In this document: positions 26,412-35,033 of the stretch, piece after piece | How the letters are laid out: the number at the start of each line of letters is the position of its first letter | How positions within the stretch are numbered: position 1 is the stretch's first letter | Assembly (NCBI GenBank): GCA_007121555.1 | Contig: SKKH01000050.1 | Coordinates: 1-60,057 of the forward strand | Reading direction: 5' to 3' | DNA length: 60,057 bases | Origin: Gemmatimonadota bacterium | GTDB lineage: Bacteria; Gemmatimonadota; Gemmatimonadetes; Longimicrobiales; Gaopeijiaceae | Notes under the pieces: model-generated | Databases searched by the model: none | What the model was told of the DNA's origin: nothing | The model's input: only the letters and a program-made list of their open reading frames with translations | Program-made: the position numbers and the translations under genes

Positions 26412-27883
26412 TGCCCGAACAGGACCAGCCGATGGAGACCGCCATCGGCCTCGAGATCCACATTCAACTGAGCACCAGGGAAAAGCTCTTCTGTTCGGAT
26501 CCGGTGGATTTCGGAGCCGAGCCCAACTCCCAGGTCTGTCCCGTCTGCCTGGGTCTGCCGGGAGCCCTGCCCGTCGTGAACCGGGAAGCGGTCGCCCTCG
26601 CGGTCCGAGCGTGCCTGGCCTTCGGGTGCACGGTCCACCCCGTCAGCGTGTTCGCACGGAAGAACTACTTCTACCCGGACCTCCCGAAGGGGTACCAGAT
26701 CTCTCAATTCGAGCGGCCCCTGGCCACAGGGGGAGGGGTGCGGGTGCGGATGGATGAGGAGGGCACCGAGGTCCCGATCCGGATTCGCCGGATCCATCTG
26801 GAGGAAGACGCGGGGAAGTCCATCCACGACCGGTTTCCGGGGGCCACCGCGGTCGATCTGAATCGAACCGGAACGCCCCTGGTCGAAATGGTCTCCGAGC
26901 CGGATTTCCGCTCGCCGGCCCAGGTTCGGATTTATCTGGATCAGGTCAAACGGACCCTCGAATACCTGGGCGTATCGGACTGCAACATGGAGGAAGGATC
27001 CCTGAGGGTCGATGCGAACGTATCGATCCGGCCCAGGGGGACCCTCGAGCTGGGGACGAAGACCGAACTCAAGAACATGAATTCCTTCTCAGGAGTCGAG
27101 AAGGCCCTGCGGGTGGAGATCGATCGTCAGAGATCGCTAGTAGCGAGGGGAGAGGCTGTGGAGCACCAGACCCTGCTCTGGGACGAGCGGAAGGCCGAGG
27201 TGCGTCCAATGCGGAGCAAGGAGGAGAGTCACGACTACCGCTACTTTCCCGACCCGGACCTGCCTCCCCTGAAGCTGACGTCCGCCTTCATCGAGCGGGC
27301 CCGGGAGACCCTCCCGGAACTCCCCGAGGCTCGCCGCACCCGCTTCATCGAGGGCTATGACCTTCCGCCGTACGACGCCGGCGTACTCACCTCCGACCGC
27401 GAGCTGGCCGACTACTTCGAGGGCGTGGCGGAGCGGGCCGGCTCCGCCAAGGTGGCCTCGAACTGGGTCATGGGTCCGGTACTGGCGGCCATGAAGGAGG
27501 CGGACGGAGGGGCGGGGAGCTTCCCAGTGTCCCCTGGTGCACTGGCCGAGTTGATCGGCCTCGTGGAGGAAGGGGTGGTGAACCGACGGGGCGCCCACAC
27601 CGTTCTCGACCGGATGGTGCAGACCGGGCGTGGAAAAGAGGGACACCCGTCGCAGATCGTCCAGGAGGAAGGGCTGGCACAGGTGTCCGACTCTTCCCAA
27701 CTCGAAGGTTGGGTCCTCGAGACGCTGGCCGCCCACCCCGAGGAGGTCCGTCGCTTCCGGGATGGGGAGTCCCGCCTCCGGGGGTTCTTCATGGGTGAGG
27801 TGATGAAGAGGAGTCGGGGAAAGGCGGACCCAGGTGAGGTGGCCCGCATTCTCAGCGCCCACCTCCAGGGGGAGAAGGAGTAG
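26408..27883 (+). CDS. gatB: Asp/Glu-tRNA amidotransferase subunit B
   Basis: The kinase and transamidation subunit (491 residues). The start METAIGLEIHIQLST, the zinc-site segment VCPVCLGLPGALPV, the cradle RKNYFYPDLPKGYQISQFE, TPLVEMVSEPD and KTELKNMNSF match the family. The C-terminal helical YqeY-like domain that holds the tRNA elbow is complete. The start overlaps the gatA stop (ATGA); the second ATG two codons in is possible. The whole gatCAB operon implies an indirect route to Gln-tRNA and/or Asn-tRNA. Confidence 0.97.
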   Translation: MMPEQDQPMETAIGLEIHIQLSTREKLFCSDPVDFGAEPNSQVCPVCLGLPGALPVVNREAVALAVRACLAFGCTVHPVSVFARKNYFYPDLPKGYQISQFERPLATGGGVRVRMDEEGTEVPIRIRRIHLEEDAGKSIHDRFPGATAVDLNRTGTPLVEMVSEPDFRSPAQVRIYLDQVKRTLEYLGVSDCNMEEGSLRVDANVSIRPRGTLELGTKTELKNMNSFSGVEKALRVEIDRQRSLVARGEAVEHQTLLWDERKAEVRPMRSKEESHDYRYFPDPDLPPLKLTSAFIERARETLPELPEARRTRFIEGYDLPPYDAGVLTSDRELADYFEGVAERAGSAKVASNWVMGPVLAAMKEADGGAGSFPVSPGALAELIGLVEEGVVNRRGAHTVLDRMVQTGRGKEGHPSQIVQEEGLAQVSDSSQLEGWVLETLAAHPEEVRRFRDGESRLRGFFMGEVMKRSRGKADPGEVARILSAHLQGEKE

Positions 27884-27958
27884 GACGGGCCCAGGGCAGA
27901 GCGGACACCCTTATTCAAGGCCTCTCCGAAACTCTTTCACGGCCTTCCAACACGCCGT

Positions 27959-28720
27959 CTATCGACCAAGTACCCGCGCCCAGAAGTCCGGGCCGGCTTC
28001 ACTGCAGTGCGCGTGGGCCGTACATACCAGTTGATGTGGATGGGGCTCCAGGCGGGCCCGGAGGAGGTGCAGGCTCTGCCGGGCTTCCGAGGTGTCGTCG
28101 GAGAACCCAGCCATCGCCGGTTGCATGTCGCCGGTGGGAGGCGAGGAGATGGCGTCACCCGCGAAGAGGGTGCCGTTCAGGAGATACGCGGCGCTTCCGG
28201 GGGTGTGGCCCGGGACGTGGAAGGCCCGAACCGTATCCGCTCCGAACGTGAATACGGTGTCGCCGGAAAACGCCCGGACCTCCACCTCTCCCCGTTCGGG
28301 GAGGTCGGTTCGGACAATCCGTTCCGCCCATCGGGGGATCCATCCCGCGGGATGGACCTCGCCGTGGAAGAGTTCAACCTCGGCCTCGACCATGTGGAAG
28401 GGGGCGTTCCGAAGCGCGGGCCACCCCTTCACGTGGTCGCGGTGAGCGTGGGTGAGGAAGACGGCCATCACATCTTCGCGGCTCGCCCCCATGGTCTCCA
28501 ATCCCTCTTCCAGCGCTCCCTCCGCGCCCCACCAACCCAGATCCACCACCACGATGCCGGTCTCCACCCGGGCCAGGTGGATCATGCTTCTCTGAGGCCC
28601 CCCGGTGGTCACCGTATACGTCTCAGGGGGTCGGTCCAGTTCAGGGGGGATCCTATGCCCGCACGCCATCAGGGCCAGGCCGGAGAGGATGCACACCGAG
28701 AGCAACCCGCAGCGCCGCAT
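27959..28720 (-). CDS. Metallo-beta-lactamase-fold lipoprotein
   Basis: A 253-residue lipoprotein with the lipobox LMAC (Cys20) followed by an MBL-fold hydrolase domain. The metal motif HAHRDH is at residues 91-96. Later zinc ligands lie in HVPGHTPGSAAYLL, LFAGDAISSP and CTAHAH. The arrangement resembles subclass B3-like and related hydrolases, but a true beta-lactamase activity cannot be claimed. ATG 28720 overlaps the stop of the phospholipase-like gene by one base (TGATG), so both are co-translated. A TTG at 28723 is an alternative start. It would act in the periplasm or on the outer membrane. Confidence 0.84.
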   Translation of the reverse strand: MRRCGLLSVCILSGLALMACGHRIPPELDRPPETYTVTTGGPQRSMIHLARVETGIVVVDLGWWGAEGALEEGLETMGASREDVMAVFLTHAHRDHVKGWPALRNAPFHMVEAEVELFHGEVHPAGWIPRWAERIVRTDLPERGEVEVRAFSGDTVFTFGADTVRAFHVPGHTPGSAAYLLNGTLFAGDAISSPPTGDMQPAMAGFSDDTSEARQSLHLLRARLEPHPHQLVCTAHAHCSEAGPDFWARVLGR

Positions 28721-29724
28721 CAAGGGTCCTCCCGCCCCGACCGGGGGCCAGACGAGTCGTCGGAATCTCCTTCATCCGGACTCAATTCCAGATCGGAAAC
28801 CCGGAGGCCGGGTACGTGAAGCCCCTCGGTCTTCGGCAAGTACAGGAGGGGATCCCCTGGAAGGGGGAAGAACTCATTCGCGGCACTCAGAAGGGTCTCT
28901 GGGTCGACCCGTCCCCTGGATGCGGCGATGGTCTCCCTACGGAGCCTCTTCGCCCGCTTGAGATTCTCTTCGCCGATGGGGTCCATTCCCCGAGCACGAG
29001 AGGCGTGGCCCTCCGCGAGACGCTCCATGACGGCCTCGAAGGAGAGACGGACGTATCTGTCGCGGAGTTCGGGAGGAAGGTCGAAGCGGGATCGTCGGAG
29101 GATTTCGTCGAAGATCTGCCGCCACCGGGTATCATCCTGGAACGCGATCATGCCGCGGAAGAGCCGGCGATTGGTCTGGAACGAGAACAGGGTCCGCGAC
29201 AGGACCCGGTCGAAGAGTTCGTCAGCTTCGGCATGGTCGTGGCGGAGCACGATCCGTCGGGCGCGCTTCGTGTAGCGCTCGCCGAGCTGCACGTCCATTC
29301 GGTGCTCCCAGTACGTATGACCTACGGCCTGAGTGGTCGAAGTCAGGAGGAGGCGTCGAGGAACGTACAGGTTGTGCGCCACGGTGTCGGCAGCCAGGTG
29401 GGAGAGGTAGCCGAGGGCCACCGCCTGGAGTTCTTCGGTATCCGCCGAAGCGAGGATTTCTTCGCCGATGTGCCAGTTGTGGGAGTGACGTCCCGTTTCC
29501 GCGTATTTCTTGGCGAAGGAGATGTCGGCGGCCACCGATCCGTAGAGAAAGGGAATCCGATGCCGCTGAAGGACCGATTGGATGGCGGGCGGAAGGAGGT
29601 GGGCAGACGACAGGACGGCTTGCCCGATAGCCACATGGGTTCCGGGTCCCCAGGCGAAGGCGTCCTGGGGGGTGAGGAGGAGCCAGGCGAGAGCCCAGAT
29701 CAGGGACCCGAGAATAAGACCCAT
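28720..29724 (-). CDS. Secreted zinc-dependent phospholipase C-family protein
   Basis: A 334-residue protein with a Sec signal peptide ending AFA before Trp25. The mature start WGPGTHVAIG matches the zinc phospholipase C family, where the N-terminal Trp itself binds zinc. Further candidate ligands lie in DISFAKKY, HSHNWHIGEE and YLSHLAADTVAHNLYVPR. The C-terminal 130 residues are charged and unrecognised. Family members hydrolyse phospholipid head groups or act as nucleases. Here a role in envelope lipid turnover is inferred. The next gene, an MBL-fold lipoprotein, is translationally coupled to it. Confidence 0.8.
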   Translation of the reverse strand: MGLILGSLIWALAWLLLTPQDAFAWGPGTHVAIGQAVLSSAHLLPPAIQSVLQRHRIPFLYGSVAADISFAKKYAETGRHSHNWHIGEEILASADTEELQAVALGYLSHLAADTVAHNLYVPRRLLLTSTTQAVGHTYWEHRMDVQLGERYTKRARRIVLRHDHAEADELFDRVLSRTLFSFQTNRRLFRGMIAFQDDTRWRQIFDEILRRSRFDLPPELRDRYVRLSFEAVMERLAEGHASRARGMDPIGEENLKRAKRLRRETIAASRGRVDPETLLSAANEFFPLPGDPLLYLPKTEGLHVPGLRVSDLELSPDEGDSDDSSGPRSGREDP

Positions 29725-29759
29725 ATGGCGGCTACTGGAGAGAAGCAGTGGGCTGTGCT

Positions 29760-30170
29760 TCAGGAACCCCGATCCCGCCCAACGGAATCCCGCAGCTCCC
29801 TGAATCGCTGGGAAGCTTCGACGAGTCCCGTGCGGACCGGGCCCCTTGCCTGACCCCTGGCTCCTCTGAGGCCCAGTCCCTCGAGGCCCCTGGAAAGCAA
29901 CTCCTCCCGAGCGGCCCGAAGGAACTCGGCTCCCAGGTGCCCCAGGTCCTGTCGGAGCCGATCCGATTCACGAATCGCCTCTGCCGAGGACGTACGGGTG
30001 GTGTCCAGTTGTCGGCGCACCTTTCGGCGAGGGCCCTGAAGGCGTCGGCGGATCCGGGCCGGTGGAGAGCGGTCCGGAGCCATGAGCAGGGCGACGCCGG
30101 CACCCAGGACGAGTCCGGCCAGCAGGCCCGATGAGAACTCCATCGTATCACGCTCGGGGGTCAGTGCCAT
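29760..30170 (-). CDS. YtxH-like small membrane protein
   Basis: A 136-residue protein. It has one N-terminal hydrophobic helix followed by the family-like turn LLMAPDRSPPARIRRRLQGP, then a long, basic and charged helical tail. The Gly-Leu-rich span followed by MAP and a helix is the YtxH (general stress, membrane-anchored) pattern. ATG 30170 is coupled to the upstream gene by TGATG. Met10 (30143) is an internal alternative. Its function is unknown, but YtxH-type genes often lie beside DUF948 genes, as here. Confidence 0.68.
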   Translation of the reverse strand: MALTPERDTMEFSSGLLAGLVLGAGVALLMAPDRSPPARIRRRLQGPRRKVRRQLDTTRTSSAEAIRESDRLRQDLGHLGAEFLRAAREELLSRGLEGLGLRGARGQARGPVRTGLVEASQRFRELRDSVGRDRGS

Positions 30171-30865
30171 CAGTTCTTCTCTTCGGTCTGGGTCGAAGAT
30201 TCGTCCTCCTCGTCTGGTGAGCCCGTGCGGCTCGGTTCTGCACCGCGCCGGAGAGGATCTCCCGCCGGCGGCGTGGTCGTAGGCGCGGCCTGGGTCGAGT
30301 GAGGCGCCGGTCCTCCAGGGGAGGCGGCGGGACGGCCGGGGCGAGCAGATCCCCTTCCTCGGCCAGGGGCATCCCGCCTGGAGTCGGTCAGTTTGCCCAC
30401 CCCGCGGCGGACTCCTCGGGCCGTGCTGGCCGTGTCCACGAAGACGTCCTCGGCTTCCGCCTGCACGATCTCCATGAGGGCGTTGAACTCCTCGATCCTC
30501 TCCTCCATCCGGTGGGATGCCTGGTCCAGGCGCTCCGACAGATGGGTCACAGAAGAACTCAGCTTCCCAACCTCATCGCGCAGCGTTTCGGAGATCTTTT
30601 CGATGTTGGCGGCAGCACCCCTCAGATGCTCGACTCCCCGGTCCGAAGCCAGGCGCTTGCGGGCATCGTCCGCCACCCGCGCCAGGTTCCTTACCTGGAA
30701 GAGAACGAAGAGGAAGGTGAGAAGGATAGCCAGGAAGGTGGCTCCTATGAGCCCGGCCGTCAGGGCGGCGATGACGTCGAACCCATCCCGCACGGGGATG
30801 GCCACGACGGTATCGGCGGCCATGACCTCGAATCGATTTGCCAACACAAGGATCGTCACATTCAT
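30170..30865 (-). CDS. DUF948-type membrane protein
   Basis: A protein of about 231 residues. The only membrane segment (about 28-54, with AALTAGLIGATFLAILLTFL) is followed by a long amphipathic coiled-coil helix (about 60-150) of the DUF948 kind. The tail (about 165-231) is Pro/Ala/Thr/Glu-rich and disordered. I start at ATG 30865; Met15 (30823) is a shorter option and starts closer to the hydrophobic helix. It is the first gene of the minus-strand cluster and is coupled to the YtxH-like gene. Such pairs are thought to act in the envelope, but no function is established. Confidence 0.7.
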   Translation of the reverse strand: MNVTILVLANRFEVMAADTVVAIPVRDGFDVIAALTAGLIGATFLAILLTFLFVLFQVRNLARVADDARKRLASDRGVEHLRGAAANIEKISETLRDEVGKLSSSVTHLSERLDQASHRMEERIEEFNALMEIVQAEAEDVFVDTASTARGVRRGVGKLTDSRRDAPGRGRGSARPGRPAASPGGPAPHSTQAAPTTTPPAGDPLRRGAEPSRTGSPDEEDESSTQTEEKN

Positions 30866-31093
30866 GCCCACAGAATAACGGCGATCCCTCCGAACGTTCC
30901 ACCCCACCGTGCCCGGGACGATCGCCCGAAGGGGATCTTGGCGCCCCTCCGGTTGTAGCCGAAGGGAGCCCCAAGTAGCTTCCGGCGCGCCTGACGAAGC
31001 CGGTTGCCCGGCGTCGGCGGCCGGTGGGCACAGGCGGTGCACCCCACCGCTCCGGCTTTCGCAACCTGATCTCCTCTTCTCACGGATTCCACG

Positions 31094-32386
31094 ATGGCTT
31101 ACTTCGAGGTGGAGGGCGGACATTCGCTTTCCGGGAGCATCCGTCCGATCGGCAACAAGAATGCGGCTCTGCCCTGTCTTGCGGCCACCCTTCTCACCTC
31201 GGAGACGGTGCGGCTGGAGAACGTGCCCCGGATCCGCGATGTGGAGACCCTGATCGAGATTCTGGTCTCCCTCGGGGCCCGGGTCGAATGGGTGGACGAC
31301 TCCTCCGTGGAGGTGCAGGCGGCCGATGTGGAGGTGGGCCGCCCGGACCCGAACCTGGCGGAGCGCATCCGTGCGTCCATCCTTCTCGCCGGTCCTCTCC
31401 TGGCTCGTTTCGGGGAAGTGACGCTGCCCCCCCCCGGGGGTGATGTCATCGGACGTCGCAGGTTGGATACCCACTTTCTGGCGTTCGAGGGTCTGGGCGC
31501 CAAGGTCACCTTCGAGCCCGAGGACTTCCGGATCCGGGCTCGAGCCCTCGCAGGGGCCGAGATCTTCCTCGACGAGCCTTCCGTCACCGCCACGGAGAAC
31601 GCGATCATGGCGGCGGTCCGGGCCAGGGGCCTGACCCGACTCCGGAACGCCGCCGCCGAGCCCCATGTTCAGGATCTCTGCAACCTCCTTGTTTCCATGG
31701 GCGCGCGGATCCAGGGGATCGGCACGCATACCCTGGAGATCCAGGGAGTCGACGAGTTGGGGGGAGCGACTTTCCGGATCGGCTCAGACCACATCGAGAC
31801 CGGCTCCTTCATCGGGCTGGCGGCGGTGACCGGAAGTGTGCTTCGAATCCCCGACGCACCAATGGAGCATCTGGATTCCACCCTCCTGGGATTCCGCCGG
31901 CTCGGAGTAGAGTGCCGGGAGGAAGGGGGAGAGCTCCTGGTCCTGGGCGACCGCAACCGGGTCGTTCGTCAGGATGCCTTCGGGCACGTGCCGAAGATCG
32001 ATGATGGTCCCTGGCCCGCGTTTCCGGCCGACCTCACCTCCATCGCCCTGGTCACTGCGATCCGCTGCACCGGGACGGTGCTGATCCACGAGAAGATGTT
32101 CGAGTCCCGGATGTTCTTTACCGACAAGCTGGTGGGGATGGGCGCGCGGATCATCCTCTGTGATCCCCATCGAGCCGTGGTTGTGGGACCGTCGGAGCTC
32201 CGTGGCGGATCTCTGGAGAGTCCCGACATCCGGGCGGGCATGGCCCTCCTGCTGGCGGCACTGGCTGCCCGGGGCACGTCCAGGATCCACAACATCCAGC
32301 AGATCGAGCGGGGATATGAGCGGATCGATGAGCGCCTACAGGCCCTGGGGGCGAAGATCGAACGAGTCGCCGGAGGCGAGGAGTAG
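31094..32386 (+). CDS. murA: UDP-N-acetylglucosamine 1-carboxyvinyltransferase, Asp active-site form
   Basis: Catalyses the first committed step of peptidoglycan synthesis: enolpyruvyl transfer from PEP to UDP-GlcNAc. It has 430 residues of the EPSP-synthase-type inside-out barrel fold. Conserved PEP and substrate contacts include Lys22 in IGNKNAALP and the late FPADLTSIALVTAI with its catalytic Asp. At the loop where most MurA proteins have PGGCxIG, this one reads PGGDVIG. Asp117 (codon 31442-31444) therefore replaces the catalytic Cys (E. coli Cys115). An Asp there is known to preserve activity and prevent fosfomycin alkylation. The gene diverges from the DUF948 cluster. Confidence 0.95.
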   Translation: MAYFEVEGGHSLSGSIRPIGNKNAALPCLAATLLTSETVRLENVPRIRDVETLIEILVSLGARVEWVDDSSVEVQAADVEVGRPDPNLAERIRASILLAGPLLARFGEVTLPPPGGDVIGRRRLDTHFLAFEGLGAKVTFEPEDFRIRARALAGAEIFLDEPSVTATENAIMAAVRARGLTRLRNAAAEPHVQDLCNLLVSMGARIQGIGTHTLEIQGVDELGGATFRIGSDHIETGSFIGLAAVTGSVLRIPDAPMEHLDSTLLGFRRLGVECREEGGELLVLGDRNRVVRQDAFGHVPKIDDGPWPAFPADLTSIALVTAIRCTGTVLIHEKMFESRMFFTDKLVGMGARIILCDPHRAVVVGPSELRGGSLESPDIRAGMALLLAALAARGTSRIHNIQQIERGYERIDERLQALGAKIERVAGGEE

Positions 32387-32463
32387 CCTGTCCCGGTGCC
32401 TCTCGTCGCGACTCCCTCTACCAGCGGCGGCCTCCCTCTCCTCCTGCAGGAACGGGAGGCACC

Positions 32464-32492
32464 TTGAACGAAATCTGAGATTTCTCTATCAT
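32464..32492 (+). promoter_or_regulatory. Promoter of the rimP-nusA-infB operon
   Basis: TTGAAC (32464-32469), an exact 17-nt spacer and TATCAT (32487-32492), one of the closest matches to the sigma-70 consensus in the window. Transcription from about 32499 would pass through a terminator-like hairpin before rimP. Confidence 0.65.
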
Positions 32493-32540
32493 AGAAGTCG
32501 GTCCAAGCTGCCGACGCGGCGACTTTTATTGGAGTGGGGG

Positions 32541-32564
32541 AGCGGGTGTCCCCCGCTTTTTTTT
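32541..32564 (+). terminator. Terminator-like hairpin in the rimP leader
   Basis: A stem AGCGGG (32541-32546) and CCCGCT (32552-32557), with preceding G residues adding G-U pairs, runs straight into eight T residues (32557-32564). It is downstream of the promoter at 32464 and upstream of rimP (32627). It could end murA readthrough and act as an attenuator for the nusA-infB operon. Confidence 0.65.
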
Positions 32565-32626
32565 ACTCCGGTGCCCGGGGTAACCGGGACCTCCAAAGCG
32601 GGGTCAGGACCGGGTGGAGACAGGTA

Positions 32627-33136
32627 GTGGCGAAGCCGATTGCCGAGATCGACGCGGAGCTCGACCCCAGGCTGGAAGCCCTGGGCCTGGAGCTGGTGGA
32701 GATCGAATGGGCGGGGAGCGATCGCCGGCCCATTCTTCGGATTCGGGTGGATTTCCCGGATTCGAAGCCAGGGGCGGGAGTGACGGTGAAGGACTGCGCG
32801 CTAGCGAGTCGGGCCCTGGAGCCGTGGCTGGATGAGCACCCTCTGTTGCCGGAAAAGTACACAGTGGAGGTGTCCTCACCCGGGGTGGAGCGGCCCCTGA
32901 TTCGAGAGCGTGACTTTCGCCGTTTCGCCGGTGAGGAGGTCACGATCAAAGGAAAGGGTCCGTTGGCCGGGGGGCGGTCCTCCCGGCTGGAGGGCCAGCT
33001 CGTGGGGATTGAGGAGGGGCCGGACGAGGAACATTACATGGTCCTCATTCGTCGAAAGGGGGGAGACGTGGTGTCGGTCCCGCGAGAGGAGATCAAGCGG
33101 GCGCAACTCGTGTTTCGCTGGAAGGATGAGGACTGA
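32627..33136 (+). CDS. rimP: Ribosome maturation factor RimP
   Basis: A cytoplasmic factor needed for 30S assembly, 169 residues. The N-terminal alpha/beta domain starts VAKPIAEIDAELDPRLEALG and has LELVEIEW. The central VSSPGVERPLIRERDFRRF is the family signature, and a C-terminal small barrel holds GDVVSVPREEIKRAQLVF. Start GTG 32627 has GGAG 7 nt upstream; an in-frame GTG at 32534 lies inside the hairpin region and is not supported. It is the first gene before nusA, as in most bacteria. Confidence 0.94.
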   Translation: MAKPIAEIDAELDPRLEALGLELVEIEWAGSDRRPILRIRVDFPDSKPGAGVTVKDCALASRALEPWLDEHPLLPEKYTVEVSSPGVERPLIRERDFRRFAGEEVTIKGKGPLAGGRSSRLEGQLVGIEEGPDEEHYMVLIRRKGGDVVSVPREEIKRAQLVFRWKDED

Positions 33137-33196
33137 CATCGAGGGGAGCCAGGGGCGTGTCCCCGAGCCGGACCCGAATTCTGGAACGAGGTGACT

Positions 33197-34666
33197 ATGG
33201 CGAACGCCGGACAGATTGTTGCTGCCATCCGAGACATGGCGGCCACGAAGAGCCTCTCCGCAGAGGAGATGAACGACCTCATCCGGGATGGAATCCTGGC
33301 TGGTCTGGGCCGGATCTATGGCCCCAACGTCAGGGCGGAGATCGACATCGACGACCATACGGGAGAGATCGAGATCATCGTTCTCAAGCGAGTGGTGGAG
33401 GAGGTGGAAGACCCTTCCTCCGAGATCTCGCTGGAGAAGGCGCGTTGGGATGATCCCACCTTCGAAGTCGGCGATGTCATGGAGATTCCGGTGGACTTCA
33501 CCGAGTTCGGACGCAACGCCGTCATGGCCACCAAGCAGCGTATTGTACAGCGCGTGCGCGAGGGAGAGCGAGACAAGATCAGGGAAGAGTTCTCCCATCG
33601 GGTGGGAGAGCTTCTCTCCGGTGAGGTGCAGCAGATCGAGCGGGGCAAGATCGTGGTGATGATGAACCTGGCGAAGGACGCCGAGGCCATCATTCCCTGG
33701 AAGGACCAGAATCCACGGGAGCGCTTCCGTCAGGGAGATCCGATTCGGGCCGTGCTGAAGAAGGTGGACGAGACGCCAAAGGGGCCCCGGCTCATCCTTT
33801 CCCGGGGGGACCCACTGTTCGTCGAGGCCCTCTTCAAGTTGGAAGTACCTGAGATCTACCAGGGAATCGTCGAGATCCGAGCGCGAGCCCGGGAGGTGGG
33901 GGGTCGCACCAAGATCGCCGTATCCTCCAGGGACGAATCCATCGACCCTGTGGGCGCGTGCGTCGGTCTGAAAGGTTCGAGGGTGCAGGCCGTGGTCTCC
34001 GAGCTCGGAGGTGAGCGGATCGACATCGTGCCCTGGCATCCCGACCCGGAGATCTTCGCCCGACGGGCTCTGGCTCCAGCTCGGGTTTCCAAGGTCATGT
34101 CGGACCCGGAGCGGCAGGTCATCACGGCCATCGTCGACGAGGATCAGCTGTCTCTGGCCATCGGACGAAACGGACAGAACGTGCGTCTGGCCTCGCAGTT
34201 GATCGGCTGGCAGATCGACCTCTACGGCTCCAGGGAGTGGTTGGAGCGAGGCGCGGATGCCAAGCTCTTCTCCGAGCCCACCGATGACAGCATGGAGACC
34301 GCCGACTTTCCCCTCTCGGAACTCGACCTGTCCCTCGGTGCTCTGGCGGCCCTCAAAACCGCCGGGTATAGTACATTTCTGGATATCATCGATCTGGAGC
34401 GGTCAGATTTCGAGAAGGTGAAGGGCCTCGGAGAGAAGAGGATCGAGGAGCTCCTCGGGATCATCGATGAGTTGACCGTGGAGGTTGGCGAGGAGGAAGA
34501 GGACGCCGCGGTCGCCCCCGATTCCTCCGATGATCCGGAACCCGGCGATGACGTCGAGGGATCGGAAGAAGACGAGGAGGAACCGGTTGCGGTGGTCATG
34601 GACGACGAGGGCGACGAAGCGGAAGCTTCAGTGGAGGCGGGTGGAGACTCCGGAAAGAAGTCCTGA
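33197..34666 (+). CDS. nusA: Transcription termination/antitermination factor NusA
   Basis: Binds RNA polymerase and modulates pausing, termination and antitermination. It has 489 residues. The N-terminal domain (1-125), the S1 domain (about 130-200), KH domains (about 200-345; DPVGACVGLKGSRVQAVV and SLAIGRNGQNVRLAS) and a helix-hairpin-helix repeat (about 375-425) are present. The last 60 residues are strongly acidic. ATG 33197 has GAGG upstream; a GTG at 33191 is less likely. The stop region overlaps the ylxQ-like gene. Confidence 0.96.
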   Translation: MANAGQIVAAIRDMAATKSLSAEEMNDLIRDGILAGLGRIYGPNVRAEIDIDDHTGEIEIIVLKRVVEEVEDPSSEISLEKARWDDPTFEVGDVMEIPVDFTEFGRNAVMATKQRIVQRVREGERDKIREEFSHRVGELLSGEVQQIERGKIVVMMNLAKDAEAIIPWKDQNPRERFRQGDPIRAVLKKVDETPKGPRLILSRGDPLFVEALFKLEVPEIYQGIVEIRARAREVGGRTKIAVSSRDESIDPVGACVGLKGSRVQAVVSELGGERIDIVPWHPDPEIFARRALAPARVSKVMSDPERQVITAIVDEDQLSLAIGRNGQNVRLASQLIGWQIDLYGSREWLERGADAKLFSEPTDDSMETADFPLSELDLSLGALAALKTAGYSTFLDIIDLERSDFEKVKGLGEKRIEELLGIIDELTVEVGEEEEDAAVAPDSSDDPEPGDDVEGSEEDEEEPVAVVMDDEGDEAEASVEAGGDSGKKS

Positions 34667-35033
34667 CCCCGGGGGTCTATTGGGGCTCGCCCGCAGAGCT
34701 GGAGCTGTGGCGCTGGGTACGGCTGCGGTGCGGCAGGCGATCCGGGCCGAAGAGGCCTGTCTCGTCATCCTGGCCGCCGACGCCGCTCCTGGTCAGTTGA
34801 AAAAGTTGGAAGGCCTTCTGGAGCATCGGGAGGTTTCGGTACGGTGGATGGAAAGTCGTGAGGCGCTGGGGGTCCCCATGGGAATCCCGGCGCTGTCGGC
34901 CGTGGCCATCACCAAACAATCGTTTGTAGAACAGCTCCTGATCAGGTTGCCCCGCCGATCCCGAACCGGATCGGCGACCCGGGGCGCTGAACAGGAGCCC
35001 AAGGAGGAATCCAGTACCAATGCGGGTCGCTGA
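34641..35033 (+). CDS. L7Ae/YlxQ-family RNA-binding protein
   Basis: A protein of about 130 residues whose body GLLGLARRAGAVALGTAAVR through ITKQSFVEQLL matches the YlxQ (L7Ae/L30e-like) family, which binds kink-turn RNA. I choose GTG 34641 with GGAGG just upstream. It overlaps the nusA end by 26 bp, and the C-terminus overlaps infB by 14 bp. A Gly/Ser/Glu tail follows the domain. The usual partner YlxR (DUF448) is not present between nusA and this gene. Position and length fit the nusA-ylxQ-infB order. Confidence 0.78.
   Translation: METPERSPDPGGLLGLARRAGAVALGTAAVRQAIRAEEACLVILAADAAPGQLKKLEGLLEHREVSVRWMESREALGVPMGIPALSAVAITKQSFVEQLLIRLPRRSRTGSATRGAEQEPKEESSTNAGR

Noticed and set aside
27917..27946. 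AAGGCC/GGCCTT inverted repeat in the gatB-MBL convergent gap
   Set aside because: A 6-bp stem with an 18-nt loop and no T-run is too weak to call a terminator.
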